Below, piece by piece: positions 49,060 through 57,127 of a DNA stretch of 64,000 nt (its first letter is position 1; the number at the start of each line of letters is the position of its first letter). The notes below the pieces were generated by a model. It had not been told where the DNA came from and searched no databases. It saw only the letters and a list, made by a program, of their open reading frames with translations. This DNA is from Myxococcales bacterium. GTDB lineage: Bacteria > Myxococcota > UBA796 > SXON01. A program made the translations under genes and the position numbers. The stretch is from contig SHYX01000020.1 in NCBI GenBank assembly GCA_009692585.1, forward strand, positions 1-64,000, in the 5' to 3' direction.

Positions 49060-51654
49060 CTACCTCACAGGGTCGGGGACCGCGCGCTGACCGCGCGCCT
49101 GTCCACCATATCGGAAGGTGTACCGGACCCGAAGCGCTCCGGTCCCCCCGGGGGGTGGGGGCACCGCGGCGGGGACAGCGGCGAGGGCCGCCAGTTGCAG
49201 ATCGAGGTCCACGTTGGCATCGATCATGGTGACGTCCTTCACCGCGCCGTGTTTGTCGATGACGAACTCCACGATCACCCTGCCGGTGACGCCGAGTGCC
49301 TTCGCCGCGCGCGGGACCGTCCACCCCGCCCGGACCAGGTCGTCGACGGGCGCAAACCAGACCCCGAGCGCGGTCCGCCGTACCGCGACCTGCGCGTTGT
49401 CGGCTTCCGTCACCGTTTCGTCGAGCATCGTCAGATCGGTCCAGCCGGCCCCCTCGTCGCTGAACGTGGCCTTCTGGACGTCGTCGCCCGCGACGGCGGC
49501 GGGCGTGGCGTCCATCGTCGTGCCGAGTCCAACGTCGCCGACGCCGATGCCTCCCCAGAAGCCGTCGCTCTCGGGCGGAGGCCGGGGCGGCTGGGCCGGG
49601 GCGGCCGTCGCTGCGAGGGTGCTAGCATCGGGCTCTTCACGGGTAGGTATGCGGACTGGCTTACGCCGAACCGGCGGCCTGGGGGTGACCGGGGGCGGGG
49701 GGAGGGGTGAGCGCACACGCTCCAGGTCCGCATCCGAGAGCTCACCCGCGACCCAAAGACGCAGCCCGCCCGGTCCCGCCGGGGGCGGCGCGCTGCCGGC
49801 AGTGGGCTGCGCCTGCCCGCGCGCCTCGGCGGTCGCGCCCACCCCCGGTCGGGCGCCGGCGGTCGAATCCTCGCCGGTCACGGCGACGGGGCTCGGTCGG
49901 GCCACCGCGCTGCGGGCGGTGGGGGCGTCCTTGGCGGCGTCGTGGCCCTCGGGGATCGGCAGGGCTTCGCCGCGGGCCTTCGCGTTGCCTGCGCTCCGTT
50001 CGACGGTGGTCGCCGCGCGGGTGTCGGTCGGCGCCGCGACGTTCTGGTCGCCGATGTGCCGGGCGTCGGCGACGTCCTCAGCTTCGGCCGACGGGAGCCC
50101 GGCGCTGCGCGCGAAGCGGAACATCTCACCGGCGCCGCGCCCCCGCTTGCGGGCGGCCGCGTCTGAAAATGCGGCCGGCTCCGGGGGGGGCTCGGCCTCA
50201 CTGCCGGCGCGACGGTCGGCCTGCGGCGGAGGGGTGGGCTCGCGGACGCCGCCGCCGGGCGCTGCGGGAGCGCTGGTTGCGGTCTCGGCGCCGACGGTCG
50301 GGCGGTCGGCCTTGGGGCGCCCGACGGCCCTGGTCGGCGCCGGCTCGTTGGTTGCTGCGGCGCCGGGGAGGCGGTCGGGGTCTGCCGCGGCTGGCGCCCG
50401 CGCGATCGGTGGCGACGGCGCAGGCGCGGGGGCGGTCGAGCGGGGGCCGGCGGCGGCCTCGGGGACCGGCTGTAGCTCCTTGTGCGGCGAGCTTCCCTGG
50501 GAGGCACGACGCTCCACACCGGCCAGCGGCGCCGGGGGTGGGCGATCGCGGTACGGACGCGGCTTCGGTTTCGGCGTCGGTGGCAGTTTCGCGGCCTCGG
50601 GTTGTGGTCGAGCCGTACGCGGGGAGGGCGGGGGAGGCGCCCGTTCGGTGGGGGGCCTGGCCGGCACCACCGCGATGGCCTCGGGTCGGTGCGACGGACC
50701 GGTCGCTTCGGCGGCAGCGGCGGCGCGCTCCCGCGCTTCGGGCCGCTCCGCTTCGGCAGCGGCGGCAGCGGCGGCGCGCTCCCGCGCTTCGGGCCGCTCC
50801 GCTTCGGCAGCGGCGGCAGCGGCGGTGCGCTCCCGCGCTTCGGGCCGCCCCGCTTCGGCAGCGGCGGCAGCGGCGGTGCGCTCCCGCGCTTCGGGCCGCC
50901 CCGCTTCGGCAGCGGCGGCAGCGGCGGTGCGCTCCCGCGCTTCGGGCCGCCCCGCTTCGGCAGCGGCGGTGCGCTCCCGCGCTTCGGGTCGCCCCGCTTC
51001 GGCAGCGGCGGCAGCGGCGGTGCGCTCCCGCGCTTCGGGCCGCCCCGCTTCGGCAGCGGCGGCAGCGGCGGTGCGCTCCCGCGCTTCGGGTCGCTCCGCT
51101 TCGGCAGCGGCGGCAGCGGCGGTGCGCTCCCGCGCTTCGGGCCGCTCCGCTTCGGCAGCGGCGGCAGCGGCGCGCTCCCGGGTCGTCGCGTCGTCGTCGG
51201 CGTGCGCGTCCCCGGCGAGCGCGCGCTCCACCGGGTCCGGCGGCTCCGCCGCCTCGGCAACCGCAACCGCAGCCGCGACCGCAACCTCCTCGGGGTCCGC
51301 CTCGGCGCGCTCCTCCTCCTCCGCAACGGGGGCCTCCGACGGCTGTCCCTCCGGCGAGGCGGCGCGCCCCTCTGACTGGCTCCGCTCCCCGGGCGGCGTG
51401 GCCGGGGCGACGTACGCCTCGGCGTCGTCCAACTCGGCCTCGATGGTGACCTTGCTCGGCTCGGATTCGGGGGGAGGCTCAGCCGCCGGCGCGAGGGCGC
51501 GCGACTCCGCTCCCTCGCGAACCTGTCCGACCGCGTCGAGCCCGGCAAGCCCGGACAAGAGCGCCACGTGCACCACCAACGATCCGCCCACGGGGCCGGG
51601 CCAGCGCCACCCCCGCAGCCGCGCCGCGGCTGAATTGTCGCCGTCGCCCGTCAC
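49060..51654 (-). CDS. Large TonB-like protein with Ala/Arg/Glu tandem repeats
   Basis: This is an 864 aa protein. The N-terminal helix (SLVVHVALLSGLAGLDAVG) anchors it in the inner membrane. A highly charged spacer holds nine repeats of about 17 residues (AAAAAAEAGRPEARERT) at residues 160-310. It continues as Pro/Ala/Arg-rich sequence. The C-terminal TonB-like domain (about 770-850) contains VTGRVIVEFVIDKHGAVKDV and LAALAAVPAAVP. The spacer would form a long charged rod across the periplasm. The opposite strand stays open through the repeats, but that is a composition artefact. Confidence 0.82.
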   Translation of the reverse strand: MTGDGDNSAAARLRGWRWPGPVGGSLVVHVALLSGLAGLDAVGQVREGAESRALAPAAEPPPESEPSKVTIEAELDDAEAYVAPATPPGERSQSEGRAASPEGQPSEAPVAEEEERAEADPEEVAVAAAVAVAEAAEPPDPVERALAGDAHADDDATTRERAAAAAAEAERPEARERTAAAAAAEAERPEARERTAAAAAAEAGRPEARERTAAAAAAEAGRPEARERTAAAEAGRPEARERTAAAAAAEAGRPEARERTAAAAAAEAGRPEARERTAAAAAAEAERPEARERAAAAAAAEAERPEARERAAAAAEATGPSHRPEAIAVVPARPPTERAPPPPSPRTARPQPEAAKLPPTPKPKPRPYRDRPPPAPLAGVERRASQGSSPHKELQPVPEAAAGPRSTAPAPAPSPPIARAPAAADPDRLPGAAATNEPAPTRAVGRPKADRPTVGAETATSAPAAPGGGVREPTPPPQADRRAGSEAEPPPEPAAFSDAAARKRGRGAGEMFRFARSAGLPSAEAEDVADARHIGDQNVAAPTDTRAATTVERSAGNAKARGEALPIPEGHDAAKDAPTARSAVARPSPVAVTGEDSTAGARPGVGATAEARGQAQPTAGSAPPPAGPGGLRLWVAGELSDADLERVRSPLPPPPVTPRPPVRRKPVRIPTREEPDASTLAATAAPAQPPRPPPESDGFWGGIGVGDVGLGTTMDATPAAVAGDDVQKATFSDEGAGWTDLTMLDETVTEADNAQVAVRRTALGVWFAPVDDLVRAGWTVPRAAKALGVTGRVIVEFVIDKHGAVKDVTMIDANVDLDLQLAALAAVPAAVPPPPGGTGALRVRYTFRYGGQARGQRAVPDPVR
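50703..51180 (-). repeat. 51-bp tandem repeats in the TonB-like gene
   Basis: Nine near-identical units of 51 bp (one shortened to 39 bp) code AAAAAAEA(E/G)RPEARER(T/A). Third-position differences are few, so the array is recent or homogenised. Units alternate Glu and Gly at one position in blocks (E,E,G,G,G,G,G,E,E), which suggests expansion from the middle. Confidence 0.85.
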
Positions 51655-51760
51655 GCGCGCTCCACGTAGACAGCGTACCCGCGTCCGGGCGGGTGCGCCC
51701 GGCTACATGCGTCAGGATCGTGACTTGCTCGCCGCGCCGCAGCCGGCGAGGATGCACGCG

Positions 51761-52198
51761 ATGTCCGACCAGCCGGCGATCCCCTTCCGACTGTTGCGTG
51801 CGGGTCTCCGGGCCGCCAGCAAGGTGTCTGCCTCGGTCGTCGACCGGGTGCTTCGGAACGGCGCCGCCTCGGGCCCCGCGAGGCTCCCGTCGTTCCGGCG
51901 GGCGCCCACCGGGCCGCTCGAGGTGGTCTTCGGTGGCCGGGTGGTGCGCGCGAGCTCGGGCGCGACGCTCCTCGAGGCGGCGGTGCAGGGCGGCGTCGAC
52001 CTGCGCTCCTACTGCGGCGGAAACTGCTCGTGCGGCACCTGTCGGGTGGAGATCCTCGCCGGCGCCGACAATCTCAGCCGCCCCGAACCGATGGAGAAGC
52101 TGGTGTTGGGGATGACGGCCGAGCGGCGCGGTGACCGGCTCGCGTGTCAGGCTCAGGTGCTCGGTCGGGTCGAGGTGCGCATCCCCGAGTGGTTCTGA
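51761..52198 (+). CDS. [2Fe-2S] ferredoxin-like protein (adrenodoxin-like spacing)
   Basis: This is a 145 aa protein with a leader of about 50 residues and then a ferredoxin core (LEVVFGGRVVRASSGATLLE). The Cys cluster SYCGGNCSCGTC gives Cys85-x5-Cys91-x2-Cys94, the adrenodoxin spacing, with an extra Cys89. Cys129 (RLACQA) is the fourth ligand. ATG 51761 has GAGG nine bases upstream. The frame is open far upstream through the opposite-strand repeats, but that part is shadow. It is the first gene of a plus-strand run leading to PfaD. The redox partner is unknown. Confidence 0.85.
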   Translation: MSDQPAIPFRLLRAGLRAASKVSASVVDRVLRNGAASGPARLPSFRRAPTGPLEVVFGGRVVRASSGATLLEAAVQGGVDLRSYCGGNCSCGTCRVEILAGADNLSRPEPMEKLVLGMTAERRGDRLACQAQVLGRVEVRIPEWF

Positions 52199-52216
52199 GC
52201 CGGATAGGTCGCGGCG

Positions 52217-52645
52217 ATGCCGCCGCGTGCCAGCTCCCGCCTGCGGCTCTTCGTCCTCCCCGGCCAAGGCGACGTCGCCGCGGCGGCGGAGGTGCTGACC
52301 GCCCTTTCCGGCGTCGTAAGCGGTGCCGAGACCTGGAGCGGGCGGGAGCGTTTCTTTGCCAACGGTCAAGGTGGCTTCCGGGTGGGCTGTCCCTACGACG
52401 GGCGGTCGCTGACGGGGCCCTTCCGCGTCGCGATCGAAGACTGGCGGGCCGGCGGTCCGCGCCTGCTGCTCTGTTTGTGCGGTGAGCAGCACGACCTCGG
52501 CGACCTCCGCTACGAGCCGCCCGCCGGCTTCGCCCGCGAGGCGCTGGTGGTCAATGACGCACCGAGTGGGGAGCTGTCGGCGCCAGCCACTGCCGTGCTG
52601 GCGCAGTTCTGGCCAGGGGCTCGCGTGGTCGGGAGCCGCGGATGA
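52217..52645 (+). CDS. Small protein of unknown function
   Basis: This is a 142 aa alpha/beta protein without signal or membrane segment. It contains LFVLPGQGDVAAAAEVLTAL, ERFFANGQGGFRVGCPYDG and LLLCLCGEQHDLGDL. The CxC and His/Asp residues might bind metal, but I do not recognise a family. It lies 18 bases after the ferredoxin gene, and its stop overlaps the next start (ATGA). Confidence 0.6.
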   Translation: MPPRASSRLRLFVLPGQGDVAAAAEVLTALSGVVSGAETWSGRERFFANGQGGFRVGCPYDGRSLTGPFRVAIEDWRAGGPRLLLCLCGEQHDLGDLRYEPPAGFAREALVVNDAPSGELSAPATAVLAQFWPGARVVGSRG

Positions 52646-53118
52646 ACGACGATACGCGGCGGCTGATGGATGCGTTCGAGCGGGTGCGCGAACGGCCGGG
52701 CACCCTCGAGCTCTTCGACGGGGTCGCCGCTGAAGACGCAGTCGCGACGGCGAAAGCCCTCTCCCGGTACCCTCGGCACCCGATGGCCGACGTGGCCGCG
52801 CGGTGGTTGGCCGCCCGTGGGGTCGAGGCCCCCGGGCCCCCGGCCCCCGACGTGATCATGGCGGAGCGAGGCATCGTCGACCTCGCGGCTCACCTCGACG
52901 CCGCCCAGAACGAGGCCACGAGGCTTCGCGTCAGCCTGGTTGCCGCGTTTGCGCGCGCGGGTCGGGCTGAGTCGTTGGCCAGCGCGTACGCCGCCATCGT
53001 CGTCTTGCTGGTCGCTGTCGCGGCGGCCGGCTGGGCCGCTTCCTTCGATCTCTGGGGTCCGGGTCCGCCGGTCGTGCCCCCTGAGCCGGTGGCCAGGCCG
53101 GCTCCGGTCGAGCGCTGA
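52642..53118 (+). CDS. Tail-anchored helical protein of unknown function
   Basis: This is a 158 aa protein. The N-terminal 110 residues are helical and charged (DTRRLMDAFERVRERPGTLE), then a single membrane helix (SAYAAIVVLLVAVAAAGWAA) and a short Pro-rich tail. It overlaps the preceding gene by four bases. It may tether its neighbour to the membrane. No family was recognised. Confidence 0.6.
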   Translation: MNDDTRRLMDAFERVRERPGTLELFDGVAAEDAVATAKALSRYPRHPMADVAARWLAARGVEAPGPPAPDVIMAERGIVDLAAHLDAAQNEATRLRVSLVAAFARAGRAESLASAYAAIVVLLVAVAAAGWAASFDLWGPGPPVVPPEPVARPAPVER

Positions 53119-53190
53119 ACCCGGCCGCGAGGACTCTCCGCCGAGCGCACCCCGGCCTGCACGGATAGTTCCCCGGCGCCGGAGGCAAGG

Positions 53191-54960
53191 ATGGATCTGC
53201 GCGCATGCGCCGCCTACACCCGTACGTGGCGGGGTGGGGTACTCGAAGAGACCGCGGGTTCGGGCCAGGGACTCGCTCGCGCGCTCGACAGGGTGGGTCC
53301 GGGCGGGCTCGCGGCGCTGCTGGTCGAGGGTGTCGACCTCGTGGAACTCGAAGACGCCGAGGTCGCGCTGACGGTCGAGCGGCGTCCGGGCGGACTGCTC
53401 CGCGTGCGCACCCAGTGGGCCGGGGGCGAGACGGCGGAGCAGGAGCTCCAGCTGGAGATCCCGGTGCTCGACCTCGCGGATGCGCTCCACGACGGGTCGC
53501 GCGCGCTGCACTACCGCGAGGGGACCTGGTTCGAAGGGGTGCCGCCGGGGGCGGCCACCTTCGTGCTCCCCTCGCTGGCGCCCGAACAACTGGGCAGTCC
53601 CTCCTTCCGCGCCGCTCACGAACTCCGGTACGCCTACGTGGCCGGGGCCATGGCCGGTGGCATCGCCAGCGCCGAGCTGGTGTTGGCGATGGGGAACGCG
53701 GGCATGCTGGGGTATTTTGGCGCCGGCGGCCTCCCCCTCGAGGCCGTCGAGGCGGCCCTGTCGCGCATCCCGGCCGAGTCGGCGGGGCGTCCCTTCGGCT
53801 TCAACCTGCTCCACAATCCGGCCGAGCCCGGCGTCGAGTCCCGCACCGTCGATCTGTACCTTGCAGCCGGCGTCCGCGACGTCGATGCCAGCGCGTTCAT
53901 GGGGCTGACCCCCTCCGTCCTGCGCTATCGGCTTCACGGCATCCGCGAGGTCGACGGACGCATCGTGGTTCCCAACCGTCTCTGCGCCAAGGTATCGCGA
54001 CCCGAGGTCGCTCAACACTTCATGCGTCCCGCGCCTGAGAAGATGCTCCAGGAGCTGGTCGCCGCCGGGGTGATCACCGCCGACCAGGCCCGCCTCGCCA
54101 GGCGGGTTCCGGTGGCCGAGGACATCACGGCCGAGGCCGACAGCGGCGGGCACACCGACCGCCGACCGTTGCCGGTGCTCATCCCCATCTTCCGGCGGCT
54201 CGCGGACCGGATCTCCGCCGAAGAGGGCTACCCGAACCGCCTGCGGGTCGGCGCCGCCGGTGGAATCGGCGACCCGTGGTCGTTGGCCGCCGCCCTCCAA
54301 CTGGGCGCCGACTACGTCATGACCGGGTCCGTCAACCAGTGTACGCCCGAAGCCGGGACCAGCGACGAAGTGCGCGACATGCTCGCGCAGGCCGGCTATG
54401 CCGACGTCGTGGAGGGGCCGGCCCCCGACATGTTCGAGATCGGCGCCCAGGTGCAGGTGCTGTCGCGGGGAACGATGTACGCGCAACGGGCGTCCCGCCT
54501 CTACGAGCTCTACCGCGCGTATGACGGGCTCGATGCCATCCCCGCCGCCGACCGGAGCCGGGTCGAGAAGCAGATCTTCCTCCGCCCCATCGACGAGGTG
54601 TGGGCCGAGACCGAAGCGTACTGGCGCCAGCGCGACGTGCGCGAGGTCGAGCGGGCGGCCAAGGAGCCCCGCCACCGCATGGCGCTGACGTTCCGCTGGT
54701 ACCTCGGGATGTCCTCCCGCTGGGCCCGGATCGGCGATCCCGCCCGCAAACGCGATTACCAGATCTGGTGCGGCCCGGCGATGGGCCTGTTCAACGACTG
54801 GGTACGTGGCAGCGCGCTCGAAGCGGTCAGCAAACGCGGTGTCGTCACGATTGCCGATGCGCTGCTGCGGGGCGCGTGTGGCGCCATGCGGGTGCAGGCG
54901 GCGCGGGCGGCAGGCATTCCGCTTCCCGTCGAAGCCTCGGACATCCGGCCGCCTGCATGA
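53191..54960 (+). CDS. pfaD: PfaD-family trans-acting enoyl reductase
   Basis: This is a 589 aa FMN-dependent TIM-barrel reductase of the PfaD family, which works in trans for polyunsaturated fatty-acid and polyketide synthases. GAMAGGIASAELVLAMGNAG(M)LG, FGFNLLHNP, VRDVDASAFMGLTP, the flavin-site LRVGAAGGIGDPWSLAAAL and YVMTGSVNQCTPEAGTS are characteristic. The C-terminal MALTFRWYLGMSSRWA block is also present. GGAGG five bases upstream fixes the ATG. No pfaABC synthase is in the window, so its partner must lie elsewhere. It is coupled to a membrane-protein gene. Confidence 0.93.
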   Translation: MDLRACAAYTRTWRGGVLEETAGSGQGLARALDRVGPGGLAALLVEGVDLVELEDAEVALTVERRPGGLLRVRTQWAGGETAEQELQLEIPVLDLADALHDGSRALHYREGTWFEGVPPGAATFVLPSLAPEQLGSPSFRAAHELRYAYVAGAMAGGIASAELVLAMGNAGMLGYFGAGGLPLEAVEAALSRIPAESAGRPFGFNLLHNPAEPGVESRTVDLYLAAGVRDVDASAFMGLTPSVLRYRLHGIREVDGRIVVPNRLCAKVSRPEVAQHFMRPAPEKMLQELVAAGVITADQARLARRVPVAEDITAEADSGGHTDRRPLPVLIPIFRRLADRISAEEGYPNRLRVGAAGGIGDPWSLAAALQLGADYVMTGSVNQCTPEAGTSDEVRDMLAQAGYADVVEGPAPDMFEIGAQVQVLSRGTMYAQRASRLYELYRAYDGLDAIPAADRSRVEKQIFLRPIDEVWAETEAYWRQRDVREVERAAKEPRHRMALTFRWYLGMSSRWARIGDPARKRDYQIWCGPAMGLFNDWVRGSALEAVSKRGVVTIADALLRGACGAMRVQAARAAGIPLPVEASDIRPPA

Positions 54961-56753
54961 CGCGTCGTTGGTGGATCGTCGCCGTCTTCGCGCTCGGGGT
55001 GGCCCTCTGGCACGCCTTCGGCGACGGCCCCTTCCGCCTCCGGTACCCGGTTGTGGGCGCCAGTCCCGACGCCCACGGCACCTTCTGGATGTATGACTGG
55101 GTGCGCGAGGAGGTGATGGCCGGGCGCTTCCCGATCACGACGACGCGGATGTTCTACCCCGACGGCATGGACTTCCTGGTGCTCAACGGCGTCAACGTGG
55201 TCGACGCGCTGATCTCCGTGCCGCTCCAGGTGTGGTTCGGCACCGGTCGCGGGGAGCTGTACACCTGTGTCCTCATCGTCCTGGGCAACGCGCTGGCCTT
55301 CTTTCCGCTCGCCAGGAGGCTTGCGCCCGCCCGACCCGATGTCTCGATCCTGGCGACGTTCTGGTGGACGGTGAATCCCTACGTCCTCGCCGAGATGGGC
55401 GCCGGCCGCCCGACGCAGGCGATGTTGTGGTTCTACCCCCTGGCCGCGATGGCGATCCTGCGGTTCGACGGGTGGAAGGACGCCGCGCTTCTTGGCGTGG
55501 CCATGGGCGCCCAGGGGCTCATCTACTGGTATTCGCCCGTCTTCTTCGCGATCGTCTTTGCGCCTGTCGCGATTGCAAGGGTACTGCAAGAGCCCAGGGC
55601 CGTCGTACGCTTCGGCGCGGCGGTGCTGGTCTCGGTGCTCATCGTCGCGCCGTTGGCGTGGCCGATCGCCGAGGCGTCGATGCGCGGTGAGATTCCCGGG
55701 TTGGGGCTCGACATCGAATCCACGGGCATGTGGGTCCAGTCCCAGGAGCGGACGCGTCGCCTCTTCGCGCAGTTGGGGATGATCTCCACGCTGGTGGTGG
55801 TGCTCGGCGCGCTGGTCCGCTGGCGGCTCGCTCCGGCCCTCGCGCTCGGCGTGCTGCTGGGGCTGGCTTTTTCCTCGGGCGCCAGACTCAATTCCTTCGG
55901 CATCCCGATCGAGAACACGCCCTATGTCTGGCTCTTCGAACACAGCAGTTTATTGTCGCGACTTAACTTTCCAGCACGGGTGCTCGGAGCGGTCTACTGC
56001 GTCGCGGTCATCGCGGTCGTGCCGGTGCTCGTCGCCAATCGCATCCGGATGATTCCGTGGGTGTTCTTCGCGCTCCTGATCCTCGAAGGGCGCGCCAATC
56101 GTCTCGGCCCCGGCTGCGTGTTGGCCGTCCCTCCCATGCCGGCGTCGGCGATCGTGACGCTGAATCCCGGCCCGATCCTGACCACACCGATGGGGGCTCC
56201 GGACATCTCCATGGTCCAGCAGGTCTTCCACCGCCAGCCGCTCGTGTCTGGAATGGGGGACCATGTCGAGACCGTGCGCCCCAGCGGCTACGACGACTGG
56301 CTTGTCAATCCCTACTTCGCCGAGCTGGTGCAGGCCGACAACCTGATGGCGCCCTGGACGCGCAAGCACGAGGAGGAAGTGCGCAAGGTGGTGCGCTGGG
56401 TGTGGTTCGACCGTGCGCTCTTGGCCCGCGGCACCGAGAGCCCGCTGACGGAGACCATCGAGTCGCGGCTACACATCGCACTCGGCGAGCCCTACTACAC
56501 GGACAGCTACACCGCCATCTGGGACCTGACCCGCAAGGGGGAGACGGCCACCGAAGTCGAGGTCGCGGCGGCGGCCGCGGCGGAAACGGTGCTCGAACAG
56601 GAGCGGGAAACGTGCACGGCGGGGCAGCTCCGTGGGGTGCTGTGGCCCTTTGGGGAGGGGAAGAGCTCGATCGCGGCGGCGGCCAAGGCCGAGGAGGCGG
56701 CGAAGGCGGCCAAGGATGCCGCGGCGGCGGGCGCCGCGTCCGAGGCGAGGTAG
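54957..56753 (+). CDS. Polytopic membrane protein (GT-C-like), paralogue of 60587-62365
   Basis: This is a 598 aa protein with about eleven helices. An early loop holds GASPDAHGTFWMYDWVREEV and PDGMDFLVLNGVNVVDALIS. Acidic residues after the first helix and the motif NPYVLAEMGAGRPTQAMLWF match the protein at 60587 (NPYTLFEITAGRPTQAFLWF). The architecture is that of GT-C transferases that use lipid-linked sugars. The last 80 residues are a soluble Ala/Glu/Lys helix that its paralogue lacks. The ATG overlaps the pfaD stop. Confidence 0.75.
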   Translation: MTRRWWIVAVFALGVALWHAFGDGPFRLRYPVVGASPDAHGTFWMYDWVREEVMAGRFPITTTRMFYPDGMDFLVLNGVNVVDALISVPLQVWFGTGRGELYTCVLIVLGNALAFFPLARRLAPARPDVSILATFWWTVNPYVLAEMGAGRPTQAMLWFYPLAAMAILRFDGWKDAALLGVAMGAQGLIYWYSPVFFAIVFAPVAIARVLQEPRAVVRFGAAVLVSVLIVAPLAWPIAEASMRGEIPGLGLDIESTGMWVQSQERTRRLFAQLGMISTLVVVLGALVRWRLAPALALGVLLGLAFSSGARLNSFGIPIENTPYVWLFEHSSLLSRLNFPARVLGAVYCVAVIAVVPVLVANRIRMIPWVFFALLILEGRANRLGPGCVLAVPPMPASAIVTLNPGPILTTPMGAPDISMVQQVFHRQPLVSGMGDHVETVRPSGYDDWLVNPYFAELVQADNLMAPWTRKHEEEVRKVVRWVWFDRALLARGTESPLTETIESRLHIALGEPYYTDSYTAIWDLTRKGETATEVEVAAAAAAETVLEQERETCTAGQLRGVLWPFGEGKSSIAAAAKAEEAAKAAKDAAAAGAASEAR

Positions 56754-56922
56754 AGCTGCCCGATGCCGGCCCGCTACACCTCACCGGCAGGCGAGACCCC
56801 TCCGTCGTCGTTGATGACCGGGCGGGGCTCGCAGACCGAGGAAGCGCTCGTCCTGGGCGAGCCGGCTCCTCGAAACACACTCCACGGTCACCAGCTTCGG
56901 TTGCGCGCCGTGTCGGTCCAGC

Positions 56923-57121
56923 GACGCCGAATACCTCGCCCTGGAGGAGGGCGCCCTTGAGAAGCACGAGTTCTACGAGGGGGCGATCCTCGCGATGGCG
57001 GGCGGCATCATCAGCCACTCCCTGCTCAAGACGAACCTTACCGGCGCGACGGTCGCCCGCCTGCGGGGCCGCCCCTGCCGGGCCTTTGACGCCGATCTTC
57101 GGGTGCGGACGACCGCGGCGT
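56923..57121 (+). pseudogene. Uma2-family endonuclease remnant
   Basis: One frame reads DAEYLALEEGALEKHEFYEG then ILAMAGGIISHSLLKTNLTG and RGRPCRAFDADLRVRT. This is the N-terminal half of Uma2 (DUF820) restriction-endonuclease-like proteins, including EYL, KHE, AMAGG...H and the PCR...SDLRVR-type block (here ADLRVR). There is no start codon before it, and it stops matching at about 57121, right before the end of the ceramidase-like gene. It is a fragment of a mobile, multicopy gene family. The 56754-56922 stretch before it has no supported gene. Confidence 0.7.
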
Positions 57122-57127
57122 GGGGAA

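Noticed and set aside
50703..51180. Possible CRISPR array
   Set aside because: The repeats are contiguous, in frame with a gene and without spacers.
49118..51760. Very long plus-strand open frame opposite the TonB-like gene
   Set aside because: It is Ser/Ala/Arg-rich low complexity mirroring the repeats of the minus-strand gene. Only its last 145 codons (the ferredoxin) are real.
52510..54675. 721-codon minus-strand frame opposite pfaD
   Set aside because: It is the antisense shadow; PfaD motifs on the plus strand are decisive.
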